Part shown: positions 12,776 to 24,808 of the stretch, piece after piece
Numbering within the stretch: position 1 is the stretch's first letter
Layout of the letters: the number at the start of each line of letters is the position of its first letter
Assembly (NCBI RefSeq): GCF_019320115.1
Contig: NC_089587.1
Coordinates: 81,880,162-81,944,161, forward strand
Length of the DNA stretch: 64,000 bases
Reading direction: 5' to 3'
DNA from: Miscanthus floridulus
Taxonomy: Eukaryota > Streptophyta > Magnoliopsida > Poales > Poaceae
The notes under the pieces: generated by a model
What the model was told of the DNA's origin: nothing
The model's database searches: none
The model's input: the letters and a program-made list of their open reading frames with translations, nothing else
Made by a program: the position numbers and the translations under genes

Positions 12776-13537
12776 CTCTAGCGGTGGTTGCAAGGAAGGC
12801 TGAGCGAAAAGCTGGCTTAAAGGAAAAGCTAAGCGAGCTAAAGTGCGTCGAGTGGTGATACCAATAGCTAAGCCAGGCTCTACTTATAAAGGTAGAGCGT
12901 TCAGTGGTCTTGGCGCGGTCCATCAGGGTTTCCGCGTAGAACCACTATGAGCAAATCGACCAACTTCCATGCGTCCGAGGCGAGCGATATCCGAGGCCAT
13001 TACTGACTAGTACGACTATAGGGCCAGGGTCTGACAAGAGCGTAGAAAAGAGGTATAGGGAGACATGGGTCACGATAGGTGCGAACCACGAGCGAACACA
13101 GAGCATGAAGCCACAGTGTAGACCTAACTCTTAGATAGAAACGAGCCAATCGTGTGCAATACGACACGCGTGACACCTATGGGTAGCGTATCAGTAAGTA
13201 ATACGAGCGCTACAATGCACAAATAGGATATGCATAAATGCATGTCCTATACATCCTTTCACTGTTGCCAACATATAGGGCAACCGTTCTTAGATTTTTG
13301 GCACATCGTTCTCTCCCTGTAACTAGTCGATACTATCGAACTATGCTCGAGTTAGGGTATCTGAAGAAAAATTGATTAAGCCTATCTAAGTCAGCAGAGT
13401 GACATCTATCCTGGATACATAACCATAGTAATAGGGCTACTTATATACTTCGTATGCAAACGTCCTAACTTTTTGCAAAAATGGGTTCTCAAATTTTTGT
13501 TTAGAAAAGGGTTTGGAAGCTTTATTTCCTCATTTGC
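12776..13537 (-). other. 5' leader of the LARD-type element
   Basis: This is sequence between the primer site and the first ATG of the internal frame. I see no coding potential or repeat in it. Confidence 0.5.
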
Positions 13538-13549
13538 GCTCTGATACCA
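13538..13549 (-). other. Primer binding site (initiator tRNA-Met)
   Basis: The minus strand reads TGGTATCAGAGC, the standard 12-base complement of the initiator methionine tRNA 3' end. Two bases separate it from the end of the 5' LTR. Confidence 0.92.
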
Positions 13550-16081
13550 CTTGTGGCAGAATCACCTAATCTAATGCCTCACAAGAGTGCTTGTCTTCCA
13601 TTAGACACTAAGCACTCGAGGGAGAACACTAAATTACTCAGTTTTATCGGGCACACCCCAGGGGAGAACCCAAAAATCCACATTTTTGCCGTCAGGATCA
13701 CAAATGAGAGAATAAAGCTTACATCATTCTGAACCATTTCTTACATCACTTTTAATACAACATTAGAGTATAATATTTATTAATATAACACTAGAATGAA
13801 TTTATATTACCAGAGTTATGAATAATTTAATTGAACATCGGAATATAAACATGTGATTAGAATTTCAGCGGAAATAAATATCTAATCATGACATGATGAA
13901 GTATTGATATATAAACTATGACAACAAATTATGAAACTTTTATTTATAAAAGCATTTGGTGAAAGTTATAAATAAAACTACGATCGTAGTATAAAGGAAA
14001 TCCTCTCTAAGCCCACCAGGAGGAATCCACACACAATGGTCAGCTTAAGTCTCCACCTTGTCACCTGCAACAGGTGGAATAAAACCCTGAGTACTCAATT
14101 GTACTCAGCAAGACTTACCCAACAGAAAGAAAGAAAAGACTCCAAGAATATGCAAGGCTATCTGGCTTATGGGTTTATTGCATTTGCAGGAAGCATTACT
14201 AAGTGTGCGTCCTTATATTCAATTTTTATTAATAGCCGCATTGGTTCATTAACTAACCATTCTATGCAAGCACCTGAACTACTTTCAAGTAGGTGGTAAG
14301 CAATCAAATTTCCTTTTTCCATCTTTCATCTTTCAGTTCTTACTACGGTGCTAGAGTTAAGACAAGTCGTACCGACTCGATGACGATTCATGAACTAATG
14401 TGCCTAGCTGGGTGCCCCGAAACACACGCCCCGCTTGTACCCTAGGCACAAGCTGGACTAACCCATCATTCTCCTATCCTGGGTGTCTAGGTCCTCGTCC
14501 AAACTTGGACTTCAAGCCCCCACATCCTGAGTCCTGGAATTCATGTGGTGCGAGGACCTCCACCATCCCTACCCCCAATCAGTCGGTCCAGAAAGAGCCG
14601 GATCCGTGATAAGAGAGAAACAAGTCTTCCCTGCGCCTGTACCCATGTATGTGCTCGGGACAATAAATCTATGACTTGCCTTAGAGTCATATGCAACGAT
14701 CGGTCCTTAACCGACCAGATAGGGAAAACAGTGTAACCAAGCAATGTCCCGAGTCCATGGCGACACAACCTCTTACACCCACCAATACCCAAACCATATC
14801 CCTACCCGGTCACCATTTTTCCTTTCCACCATTTATATTTTCCAAGTGATAATAATACAGTAGTATATTTCCTATCTCTCGCGAGTGACAAACAATCACT
14901 TGACTTCTACCAAAGTCCTATAGCATAGCAATCTACACGATCCTATCATACTAGTAAGACTCATAGGATAAAGATAGGTATATGCAAGTGGGTTTCAATC
15001 GACTCCTTGAAACTTAATGCACAAATATAATTTAAACTGCAGAAAGTAGGGGTTGTGCACCGGGGCTTGCCTGGGTAAAATATAACCAAAAGTTAGTATT
15101 TGCATCTTCAGATCATCCACCATCATCCGAATAGAAAGCCCAGTGCATCATCTCCTGGGGAGAATACCATTACACCATCCTCGAATTCCCAATCATCCTT
15201 CAATTGATCCGTTGATCCATCATCGTACCTATATGATATGCAATGTGATGCAATGCAAAGACATAATTAATCGACTACAATCGTGACTCATAAAATACGA
15301 TTTACGCCTCCCAAGTCAACGGGCTAGTTCTAACGACGACCGTACTTAGGCTACATATACACATTGTTGGATAAGGCATTATTTCCCAACAACTATTTTA
15401 GTTATATAAACCAAAGTTGTTTCTTTATTGTATTCTATCAATTTAATCCTTATTCGAAATAAGGCATTATTATCTATCTAGCAACCTAATTATTCTGGAG
15501 CTACAAAAATTACAGTGAGTATCTAATATTGCTAGGAGCCTACTGTAAAAATTTTAGATTCAATACTATTATCAATTTATCACAACAATCCCTATAAGTT
15601 TATATTTTTACAATATTAAGTATCCCAAATTAATTATATAGCTCCTAAGAATATTATCCAACTATGTGAACAAAATATACTAACAGGTAGATCCTAATTT
15701 TAGAAACCTAATAAAATTAGTTTCACAATTTTTTGGACCACTACACAGATTTATATTGATCTTACAAATTTGCCTTATACATGAATTTTTAAATTGCTTT
15801 AGAAAAATAAATGGGCCAGCGATCACCTACTCGGCCCAGCGGCCTAAGGTAGGGATCCACGCACCCGCAGCCTAGGCACGGTGGCCGTCCCATCAGCGTG
15901 GTTCGGCCCACGGCGCGCGCTGGCGCGAGTGGCCTAGCGGAAGCGGCACATGGCCAGCCCAGGCGCAGGCCGTAGGCTGCGGCCCAACGCAGGGCGATCG
16001 GCCTAGCAGCGCGGCCTAGCAGGCCGCGGCAACGGTGTGGGCGGCCCGCGGCAGGCTGACCCAGGAAACGGCAGGCGGGCC

Positions 16082-16086
16082 ATAGG
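16082..16086. repeat. Target-site duplication ATAGG, left copy
   Basis: The partner at 20338-20342 reads ACAGG, one C/T difference. The uninterrupted LTR copy has ATAGG at the equivalent place (near 8212), so the right copy has mutated. Confidence 0.75.
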
Positions 16087-16962
16087 TGATGAGGACATGA
16101 CACCCATGCATATGTCCATGTTTGGTGCATGGCATGGAGGGGTAGGAGGCCAGCAAGGGTGTCCAAGTCAAGAAGGAGGTCCAAGGCTAATTCGGTTTGA
16201 GTCCCCGAGGTAGAGGCCCAAAGCAACTCAAGTTCGAGTCTGTCTCGGGTTCTAGGACCAGTCTGTATTAAACTGGTCACCCAGGACGCATCTAGACATT
16301 GTTTTCGATGATCCACATATGGATGGAAAGCTAATTGGATAAGGAAGCCAACCCAATTGGTGTCACATCAAAATCCCTTCGGAATCAACAGGAATCGTCA
16401 AAACAAATCAGCGTCCAGAATCTGTCAGGGTGTTGCGACACCGTCTTTTGGTCCATTGGACCGTGTATCGTATTTGGGCCCATTAGGGGGCGTGTCCAGG
16501 GGGTGATGCCCAAGACTCTATAAATACCAGCCATCGCTCTCCTTAGGGTTTGGGTTTTGTTTAGTTCTTGATTTCCTTATGAAATAGACGTCGTTTTGCT
16601 GCAACTGTCGCCGCCAAGGCCGCTTGTTGTGAACTAGGGCCTCAGTTCTTGATCTTGTTCGCCTGTGGTGATTAGTCCTTTTGAATAAAGACTTAAACTT
16701 ATTCTCATTATTATAAGCCTCATATTTATTTGCAATTTCAGATTGCGTTTATCTCATTCTTGCTTGTGTTCTTGATTCGCTTGCAGGAAAGCCTTCTCGG
16801 TGAGGTCAATCGTGTTCGCGTGGTTGATAACCAACAGAGCAGTGGTATAACGGTTGCGAGGGGTCCAAATCAGTCTTGGTTTCGAAGCCTAGATCGTGAA
16901 CGTCGAGTCTTCACCAATCAATGCTATCATAACTATCAGAAGATCGGGCCTAGTCTATATCA
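16087..16962 (+). repeat. 5' LTR of the gag-only element
   Basis: The 876-base LTR is almost identical to 19463-20337. A TATA box (TATAAATA) lies at 16519-16526, and an AATAAAG near 16684 could serve in polyadenylation. Confidence 0.9.
16519..16526 (+). promoter_or_regulatory. TATA box in the 5' LTR of the gag-only element
   Basis: TATAAATA sits in the middle of the LTR. It is conserved in the other LTR at 19896-19903, where transcription would be expected to start shortly after. Confidence 0.7.
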
Positions 16963-16964
16963 AG

Positions 16965-16977
16965 TGGTATCAGAGAC
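16965..16977 (+). other. Primer binding site of the gag-only element
   Basis: TGGTATCAGAGAC follows the LTR after a two-base gap. It matches the first 11 bases of the usual tRNA-Met complement. Confidence 0.8.
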
Positions 16978-18147
16978 CTTGTTGCCTGTTAGGTATAACT
17001 TTATTTCCCCTTTTGCATTACGTATAGTCCACAAAAAGCAAAAAAAATATACACCGCCACATATTTCCTATCTTATAGCCTCATTGTGCCGTGCAATTTC
17101 ATCTCTGTTTCGCGTTGTTGAGTTTGTGCCCTAGGTCAAGTTCTTGTTGCTGGTTTTAGATCGTTTTTAGTCCAGTTTGTGTTTTCCCCTTTGTTTTTCT
17201 TTATAATCCATGAACATCTCCAAGTCTTATTGAGTTTCCTTTGTATTCATCAAACCCTAGTCCACGCCATCTTATTTGCTACACTTGTCTTCACTGTTTC
17301 CATCAAATCCTTGCTGCCGTGACCAATTTTGCACGCATTGTTCCCGTTTTATCCTCTAATTCGGAGTACGTTCGTAAAACTGGTCTAGTTTTCACATACG
17401 AACTCGGAATTTGACGTTCCATATATCAAAATCGATCAAAAATTTTTTTGGATCTATCCATCCCCTGCCATGATGGGTCAGAGATTTTTATTTTGGTCAA
17501 AAAGTGGTCCAAGATCCTCTTTTCGTGGTCACAAGGTTTTTGTCAATTTTGAGCACGTCTTCTAAAAATTCCACAGGCCACGTCTTTCACTTGTTTAAGC
17601 TCATATTTTCTGTGGTTACTTCTTTTGTGCTCCTAAGTGAAAAAAATATATCAAAAAATAAAAAGAAAAGGTCAAAATTTCTCAAAAAAACAATGACAGC
17701 CCAAAAAATAGAAAAAAGAGAGGGGCAAAAGAGAAACAATATCTAGAGGAGCTCATAGAGAGCGTTATTTGAGCTGTGTTTGCGTGTGCTAATTTCTACC
17801 TTGTTCCTAATCATATTCTTGCTGTTCACATCACTTGATACATCTAGTACTTGGAACATGAGTAGGCCAGCAACTAAGTCAAGTACTTGGGATACTTATT
17901 CAGCTTTGCCATTCAGTTGCGAATTTTGCTATTTCTTGCTACTATATTGTGCCTGTCCAAGCTTCACTTTCTTCTAACCAAGTATAGGTTCACCTTGCAA
18001 CTGTTACACTCAAGCTACAATGGTATCACAATCACCGCCTGTTGCTTTGGTAAGAACACTTGTAAGACCGTGGTAAGACGCTTGAGAGTGTGTGACTTTA
18101 CTCCTTGACCACATCCTATAGTAGTTCATAGGAAAATACATACTTGT
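16978..18147 (+). other. Leader of the gag-only element
   Basis: These are AT-rich sequences with poly-A and poly-T runs (about 17640-17720). No domain is recognisable. A CAG/GTT at about 18178, just ahead of the gag text, could be a splice acceptor, but no donor was established. Confidence 0.45.
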
Positions 18148-18684
18148 ATGTTTTCTTGTTTGATTCTAACAATGACAGGTTGTTCATATCCATCGACTTA
18201 TGATGGTATAGGTGCTGATGAGTACATGAAGTGGGAAATTGGCATAGATAACATATTTGCTACTCGCTTTATGTGTCCAAGGAGGAAGGTAAAAAATACA
18301 TCTAGTGTTTTACGACATTCTGCTTTATCTTGGTGGGAGTATTTAGATCCTTCTGATAAACCTCAAACTTGGAATGATATGAAAGATCTTATGAGAGAAA
18401 ATTTTGTTAATCCATCTCTTGTAATTAATTCAAATGATGAGGTGCATCAACTAGATCAATCTCTTGTTATTTCTCCTGCTATGCCTAACCTTTTGCAGGA
18501 CAATGTACAAAAGAGTGAGGATGACATGACAGAAAATGAGATGTTCACAGTCTCATGTGACAATTCAGAACCATTAACTATTACTCCTGCTGAACATGAG
18601 AGCAAAGGTAAAACCCACAATGCTAAACTCACGGAATGTGAGAGTTCTCTTGATGTGCTAAATTTTCCACCAATTATGCTATGA
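18148..18684 (+). pseudogene. Gag-like protein, gypsy type (partial)
   Basis: The frame may start at ATG 18148 or 18172. Residues about 10-110 read like a retrotransposon gag domain (PF03732 type): YDGIGADEYMKWE, a basic stretch, SALSWWEYL, and TWNDMKDLMRENFV. Gag proteins assemble the cytoplasmic particle that packages element RNA. The frame ends at 18684, and the continuation is in another frame starting just upstream, so a one-base shift near 18670 is likely. There is no zinc knuckle in this part, and no pol follows. Confidence 0.7.
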
Positions 18685-19462
18685 TAGAGCAAATTTTAGT
18701 GGAGCCTTCGCTTGATTTACCTTTGTCATAAGTTGATTTGCTTGATGTTCCTTGTGATAAAGATGAATTGGTTGATGATGGTTCAGTTTTACATATTTTG
18801 GAATCAACCACTTGTGCTGAAAATAAACATATTATTCATATTGCTACTAAAACTGATGAGCTCAAACTGTTGTTTTCTTTACATACTTTGGGTTACATTG
18901 AATTTGATGTTTTGTGTAATCTAGATTGCTTGGAGGAGAGCCTATTTAAATATGCTGATTTGCCTTGGTTTTCTAAACATATATATCATATTATTGGCAA
19001 ATATAACAATAAAGGACAACATATGATACATCGAGTATACATTCATAGTAATATGAATTCTCCTTTTGTTGTACAAGATTATGATCATTTAGAGGGCAGC
19101 CATAATAATACAAACATTTTCTCATGTTCCTCAAAGAAACAAGTTCACTTTCAAGAAGGGGAGCATTGTTGGTTGTTACCTATGTCTGCTAGACCATCTA
19201 TTCCTACATTGTTTTTGGTTAGTTCTAATCTTTTGCAGGATAGTGTTGACATACATCATGTGCATTCGGATCAAGGAGTCTACATGCTTGCTGAAATTTT
19301 TATGCGAGATGACATGCTAGAAACTTGGAAACATGGTCACATTCCTTCTCACAATTATTTCAGTTCTCTTTGTCTTCGCAACCCCATTCTCCTTTGTGTT
19401 GTGCAGGATCAGTTTCAAGCACAATCGACGCCGAGGATGGCTTTTCGTCAAGAAGGGGAGGA
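18685..19462 (+). pseudogene. C-terminal region of the gag-only element's protein, function unknown
   Basis: An open frame from 18738 runs through the polypurine tract and 145 bases into the right LTR (to 19607). It contains CLEESLFKYADLPWFSKHIYHIIGKYN and WKHGHIPSHNYF. This text resembles grass proteins of unknown function that accompany this gag, recalled from memory. No protease (DTG/DSG), reverse transcriptase or integrase motif is present. The stretch between 18684 and 18738 carries the lesions separating it from the gag frame. Confidence 0.55.
19451..19462 (+). other. Polypurine tract of the gag-only element
   Basis: AGAAGGGGAGGA immediately precedes the right LTR start at 19463. Confidence 0.85.
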
Positions 19463-20337
19463 TGATGAGGACATGACACCCATGCATATGTCCATGTTTG
19501 GTGCATGGCATGAAGGGGTAGGAGGCCAACAAGGGTGTCCAAGTCAAGAAGGAGGTCCGAGGCTAATTCGGTTTGAGTCCCTGAGGTGGAGGCCCAAAGC
19601 AACTTAAGTTCGAGTCTGTCTCGGGTTCCAAGACCAGTCAACCTTAAACTGGTCACCCAGGACGCATCCGGACTCCGTTTTCGATGATCCATATATGGAT
19701 GGAAAGCTAATTGGATAAGTAAGCCAACCCAATTGGTCTCACATCAAAATCCCTTTAGAATCAATAGGAATCATCGAAACAATTCAGTGTCCAGAATCTA
19801 TCAGGGTGCTATGACACCGTCTTTTGGTCCGTTGGACCGTGTATCCTGTTTGGGCCCATTAGGGGGCACATCTAGGGGGGTGATGTCCAAGACTCTATAA
19901 ATACTAGCCATCGCTCTCCTTAGGATTTGGGTTTTGTTTAGTTCTTGATTTCCTCGTGAAACAGACGCTGTTTTGCTGCAACTATCGCCGCCAAGGCCGC
20001 TTGCTGTGAACCAGAGCCCCAGTTCTTGATCTTGTTCGCCTATGGCGATTAGTCCTTTCGAATAAAGACTTGAACTCCTTCTCGTTATTATAAGCCTCAT
20101 ATTTATTTGCAATTTCAGATTGTGTTCATCTCGTTCTTGCTTGTGTTCTCGATTCGCTTGCAGGAAAGCCTTATTGGCGAGATCAATTGCGTTCGCGTGG
20201 TTGATAACCAACGGAGCAGTGGTGTAATAGTTGTGGGGCTCTGAATCATTCTTGGTTCAAAGCCTAGATCATGAACATCGAGTCTCCACTAATTGACACT
20301 ATCATACCTATCAGAAGATCAGGCCTAGTCTACATCA
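19463..20337 (+). repeat. 3' LTR of the gag-only element
   Basis: The 875-base LTR is highly similar to 16087-16962 and is followed by the duplication ACAGG. Its TATA box is at 19896-19903. Confidence 0.9.
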
Positions 20338-20981
20338 ACAGGCCGGCCCAAGCGGCGTGGCCTAGTCGGTTTTGTCTTTAAAACCGGTGCGACAAAGTAC
20401 GCATGCACTACGCTGTGGACCCAATCTACGAGCCATGAACTAGTGGAAGTGTGTGCGAGCAGTCCACCATGGATCCAGTCCATGAGTGAAGAGGTTAGTA
20501 TTGGTGTATTTCCATTGTATTTCTAGAATTCTTTTTCTAAAGGAAAACGGCCGTAAATCGTGCATGATGTTGGAGTGACATCATCAAGCTAACAAGCGAG
20601 CATGGCCAGCTGCTTGCTCGCCAGAGTCATGTTTGTGTGCATGCGTGCGTGCATGCATGCGTGTGTGCTGGGTAGCAGGGCAGCAGGCTTGGGACCCGGT
20701 GATGGCTGTGGCGCCATGGACATCACGGCGAGAGTTGGCTGGCGCAAATGCGACTTAGAGCCACAGGGCACGACAGACGACAGAACATAGCATAAAACAG
20801 AGAGGAGCTCACCATGAGATGGCTGACGAGGTTGGGTGGCATAGGGAAAGCTTGGGAGGTTCCCATCCATGTGCACGACGATCACAGTGTCCATGGCGGC
20901 GGCGTCAGCGACGTTCCCGATCGGTGGAGCCACCACCAGAAAAACTATGAAGATGAAATGTGAAGGACATCAAGGAGGACC

Positions 20982-20986
20982 CAAAC
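20982..20986. repeat. Target-site duplication CAAAC, left copy
   Basis: A perfect match to 23549-23553 on the other side of the solo LTR. Confidence 0.85.
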
Positions 20987-21785
20987 TATAACACCTCTGG
21001 TGTTTTGACCTAGCACTAAAAATTGACATGTCATCATATGCATTGCAAAGCATTCATAACGTAGAAAATTTTGAATGCATTCACTAATAATCTTTATTTC
21101 ATAATGTTGTTATTTCATGTGATGTGTTTCAAAAACCCTAAATAAAGATCATGACCACAAGGGTCAAATTTCATGTGATCATGTGAGGCCATGTGTCATT
21201 TGACTAAAATAACCCTAATGGGCCATGTTACTGTTCAAAAATCAAAATTTAAGTAAAAGGAAGACAAATCAAATTTGAATTCAAATTTGATTTATAAAAG
21301 TCCTTTTTGCCCCTTTTCACTAATTCAAAATCCATGTGGAATTTGGGGTTGAGGCAAAAAGCAAAGTTGGAGATTATTTTATGTATATCAACTTTGGTAT
21401 TCAAAGTTTTTCAAGTTTACATATAAAATTTGGAGTAATTTTGAAATGATTCAAATGCTCAAATGCACCCCAAATTCAAATTTCAAAATGGAGGCAGAAT
21501 TTGAAAATATTTCTAGAAGCAAAGTTGTAGAGTTTGAAAAATTGAACAACTTTCGTTTTTGAAGATTTTCAACTTATTTAGAAAATTTGTGAGTAATTTG
21601 AAAAATGGACGCAGTGGCAGTTCTGTAATTATTTCAAAAATCAACCTCCACCTCTCTGCTTGCCGCCGGCGCCACGTGGAGGTCACCGCCGATCAGATTT
21701 CGCCGCTTTCACGCGTAGTGACACGCCCATACCTCCGTGGCGAGTTCGCCCGTGTGCTGTCAACACCGCACGCCCTCGTTCTTGC

Positions 21786-21794
21786 TATAAATAG
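21786..21794 (+). promoter_or_regulatory. TATA box of the solo LTR
   Basis: TATAAATAG is in sense with the LTR and is followed by a C-rich leader-like region. Confidence 0.65.
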
Positions 21795-22822
21795 GAGCAC
21801 GCCGTCGTCATTTCTGTTTTTCCCCTTCTGCTCTGCTCCACCGCCAGCTTGCTCCGCCGCTCACCGTAGCCTCCATCGAGCAGCATCCGTCGTGTCCAGC
21901 TACGCCTACGTGATCGCCTCGACCTTGCGCCTCTCTGCGGCTTGTCTACGCCACTTGGGTTGGCCGGAGTCGCCCGGCGCAACTGCTTCTTCCCCGAGCC
22001 CGGCCGAAGCTCCGCCAGCATCGTCTCGACATGGCCAGGCCATTCCAGACCATCTCCGCCTTCACCAAGCCCGACGACGTGACCGTGGTGAGCCACTTAA
22101 CGTGAAGTTCACTTCGCTTTTGACTCTACCGCAGTCTTGCCGGGGTTACGCCGTGAGCCGACGTGCTCAAGCTGCCATGGCTGGCGTGGGGTCTTCTCCG
22201 GTGTACCTTCTGTCATTCCAAGGACGGGGATGGGTTCGTAGTAGGGTGTAGATCAATTTGGTGAGGTCTACCTCGCTGGAGCGTCACCGTCGGTGCATTT
22301 TGAGGTTGGCCAGTGAGGGCAGCACCGTCGTGACATGTTTGAGTCACTAACGGGTGGGGTCAGTCTGTCAGTGCGAGTGAGGAAGAAGAACAGTGCAATT
22401 TTGTATTTTCTGAAATTGTGAATAGTGCTGAAACTTTGGGAATTTGTAGGAAATTCATCATAGCTCCCAAAATTCTGAAATTTTGTATGTAGCTTCTGTA
22501 CATGTTCTAGTATGGTTTAAAAATATGAAACTTGAAATTTGAATAAATTTTTAATGTTCAAATATTCAGTCCATTAATTGATAAATGCAATTTCCATGAT
22601 TTTTGTAGGTCACTGAATAATTCCAAAAATTATGAAATTTGTTTTGGTACACTAATTTGATATGAGGAAGCTTACATAAAATTTTGAAGTCTTTTGGAAC
22701 AAGTTCATTTTTGGGTTTATTTCCAAATTAATTTAAAAATAAATAAAAGCAAACCCTAAGTGTTTGATTAGTGTTTGGTCTTGTTTTGGTCATGTTTTGT
22801 GACCAGTAGGGTTCAAGATTAG

Positions 22823-23005
22823 TGTGGTCGAAAAGTTCACCATAGTGGTCGGAAAGTTCACCATAGTGGTCGGAAAGTTCACCGTAGTGGTCGGAGAGTT
22901 CACGTAGTGGTCGAAGAATTCGCTGTAGTGGTCGGAGAGTTCACCGTAGTGGTCAGAGAGTTCACCGAAGTGGTTGGAGAGCTCACCGAAGTGGTCGGTG
23001 CTGGA
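22823..23005 (+). repeat. 21-bp tandem array in the solo LTR
   Basis: About eight to nine degenerate copies of a 21-base unit, consensus GTGGTCGGAAAGTTCACCATA. One copy has lost a few bases near 22905. Confidence 0.85.
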
Positions 23006-24803
23006 GTGGTCACATCCGTTACAAATATGGTTTGGTTAGTTTGGCTTGTAACTATAACATGAAGGAAAGTTGTATTCAAGGTGTCGTTATATTTTATGCA
23101 CCATGAAAGCATCATGTTTACATTATCATCATGTTAAAGCATATGCTATTATTTCATGTAGAATCTGAGAGTGAAACGGTTCTAGTTGAGCAAGTTCTAG
23201 AAGAATCCTCGGTTGTCACGGGATTCGATAATGTTAATGTAATATTATCCCGCTACTATGGTTGTATGACACTTATGGTATTGTAAGTTTGAAAACAACT
23301 GGTTTGTAACTATGTTATCTTAAGACTTCTGCTATCTTTTACTCTGGTATATATATTCGAATAAACTATTGTAATCTACAATGTCTGTGATTGGGATCCT
23401 ATTTGAAAAGAGAATCGTGGATGATTCAGGTTTCCCAAGGACACCCGACAGACCTGTTGAGTTGTTGGGAACTCGTGTTCGCTATCCGAGGTCTATCAAG
23501 ACAACGATAGGTACACGTGGGCCTGATTTCTTAGGAGGTTCTGCCACACAAACGAGGTCAAGATTAAGGATAAAGTGATCGAAGAGGGTGCGACCATGGT
23601 GGCGCTCGGTTTGGCGAGCTCGGTGGCCGGCGACGGGGAAGACGGCTCGCATTTGCTCACCGCTCAATGATAACTTATAGGACTTGATCTAGAGGCTAGC
23701 TAAGGACCCTATGAGCTCATGGATGCAAGTAATTAGAGGGGGGTGAGTGGCAGCTCGGAGCTCTGCTCGACCATAACGGCCATGGCGGTGTCCGTGGCCA
23801 CGAGCAGTAGCACGAGCGAGATGCGAATGGGGAGGGCGAGGTGTTCCACTTAAGCACGGCAAGGCATGGGCAACACAGTCAGGGGAGCAGCGCACGGCAA
23901 GGATGTGGCAGGCAGCATCGCAGGACCAGACGTAGCGAACGGATGGCGTGATGCACTTGAACTCAAAACAGTCAACCCGAGCGGGGGCAAGCGAGGCAGG
24001 GATGCGTCGCATCGTCACTGCAACTAGGGCTGGATGACCATGATGCAGCAGGCAGCAGCAAGGCGACGGATGCGGCATGGGCAGCAGCGCGAGGCCAGCA
24101 CGGATGGGCAGCGAGGATGAGAGTGGGTCAACGAGGAAGCAACGTGAGAGAGTAAAGAGACAGACAGAGACAGGCCACATCAGGCAAGCAGAGGCAGCAT
24201 GTGTCGAAGGCAGTCCAAAGCAAGGAAGAACGGGCAATGGCTCAGCTGCTGGTCCTATAAAAAATGTGCTAGCTGCTGGTGCTCCCATTAAAATACTTGG
24301 ACAAGTCCACTCTGTACTGCATGTCATTGTAAGATAGAAAATATGCACAGGGACACTAGTACCATTGTTTTTTATATATTTGTTTTAGAGTTATCGTCGT
24401 AACGTGTGTGTGTGTATATATATAACGATTTATTTGCAACATCTAGGCGGAAAATTTTAGCTAAGCTCGAATTTAAATTTGATTCAACAGCTATATATAT
24501 GTATATCGTTCTATTTATTAATGGATTTTATTTTATTTTATAAAAGTTGCTTTTCATGTTTAATCTAATAGAACAACCCGTTCGCTAACGATTGGCCAGA
24601 ATCGTCGTTCGACATTCCTGAATATCTTTACGCACTGAGTAATCTAACTTGGGCATTGATTCGAGTCCGTGAAACTAAGTCACACAAGATTCGCTTATCG
24701 CCTCAAGTATGTTTTAAATTAAAAACCTGAGAATTCATTTCGGAAATTTTTCTTAGGCCTAAATCGTGGCGCTAAACAAGCTCGTAACACTAGGGGTGTT
24801 ACA

Positions 24804-24808
24804 CCAAC
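24804..24808. repeat. Target-site duplication CCAAC, right copy
   Basis: The partner of 5677-5681. Element B sequence continues directly after it. Confidence 0.9.

Larger units (their letters stand above)
16087..20337 (+). mobile_element. Gag-only LTR retrotransposon (TR-GAG type), nested in the LARD 5' LTR
   Basis: The element is 4251 bases long with LTRs of 876 and 875 bases, both beginning TGATGAGG and ending ATATCA/ACATCA. A tRNA-Met-type primer site follows the left LTR and a purine tract precedes the right one. The 2.5 kb interior encodes a gypsy-type gag region and a second broken frame, but no protease, reverse transcriptase or integrase. This matches the terminal-repeat-with-gag class of non-autonomous elements. 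An autonomous gypsy relative would have had to supply the enzymes. Confidence 0.88.
20987..23548 (+). mobile_element. Solo LTR of a related long-LTR family
   Basis: This 2562-base insert begins TATAACACC (expected TGTAACACC), ends GCCACA, and is flanked on both sides by CAAAC. It has a terminal palindrome AACACC-TCT-GGTGTT like the host element's LTR, and the same end sequences, but most of its body is different and it lies in the opposite orientation. A TATA box is at 21786-21793. No primer site, gag or pol is present, so it is best explained as a solo LTR left by recombination between two LTRs. The 230-codon open frame at 21559-22251 has no recognisable domain and is probably leader sequence. 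Confidence 0.85.
5682..24803 (-). mobile_element. Long-LTR non-autonomous element (LARD type), with two later insertions in its 5' LTR
   Basis: Two long direct repeats (5682-10137 and 13552-24803 minus its insertions) flank a 3.4 kb internal region. On the minus strand the LTR begins TGTAACACC and ends GCCACA, although the low copy has TATG where the high copy has TGTG. A perfect 12-base initiator-tRNA-Met primer site lies inside the high-coordinate LTR and a purine tract lies inside the low one, fixing the orientation. Removing the two nested inserts gives a 5' LTR of about 4429 bases against 4456 for the 3' LTR. No gag or pol domain is visible, so it is non-autonomous. The terminal sequence and LTR size resemble Tekay-type chromoviruses, but that assignment is an inference. 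Confidence 0.88.
13552..24803 (-). repeat. 5' LTR of the LARD-type element, split by two insertions
   Basis: LTR sequence occupies 13552-16086, 20338-20986 and 23549-24803. The gaps are filled by the gag-only element (16087-20337) and the solo LTR (20987-23548), each with its own target duplication. Both insertions are therefore younger than this element. Confidence 0.88.

Noticed and set aside
15789..16316. A 175-codon minus-strand frame
   Set aside because: It crosses the boundary between the LARD LTR and the gag-only element's LTR, so it is a junction artefact.
21559..22251. A 230-codon frame downstream of a TATA box
   Set aside because: It lies in a solo LTR, has low-complexity Ala/Ser/Pro-rich composition and matches no family I recognise; more likely LTR leader.
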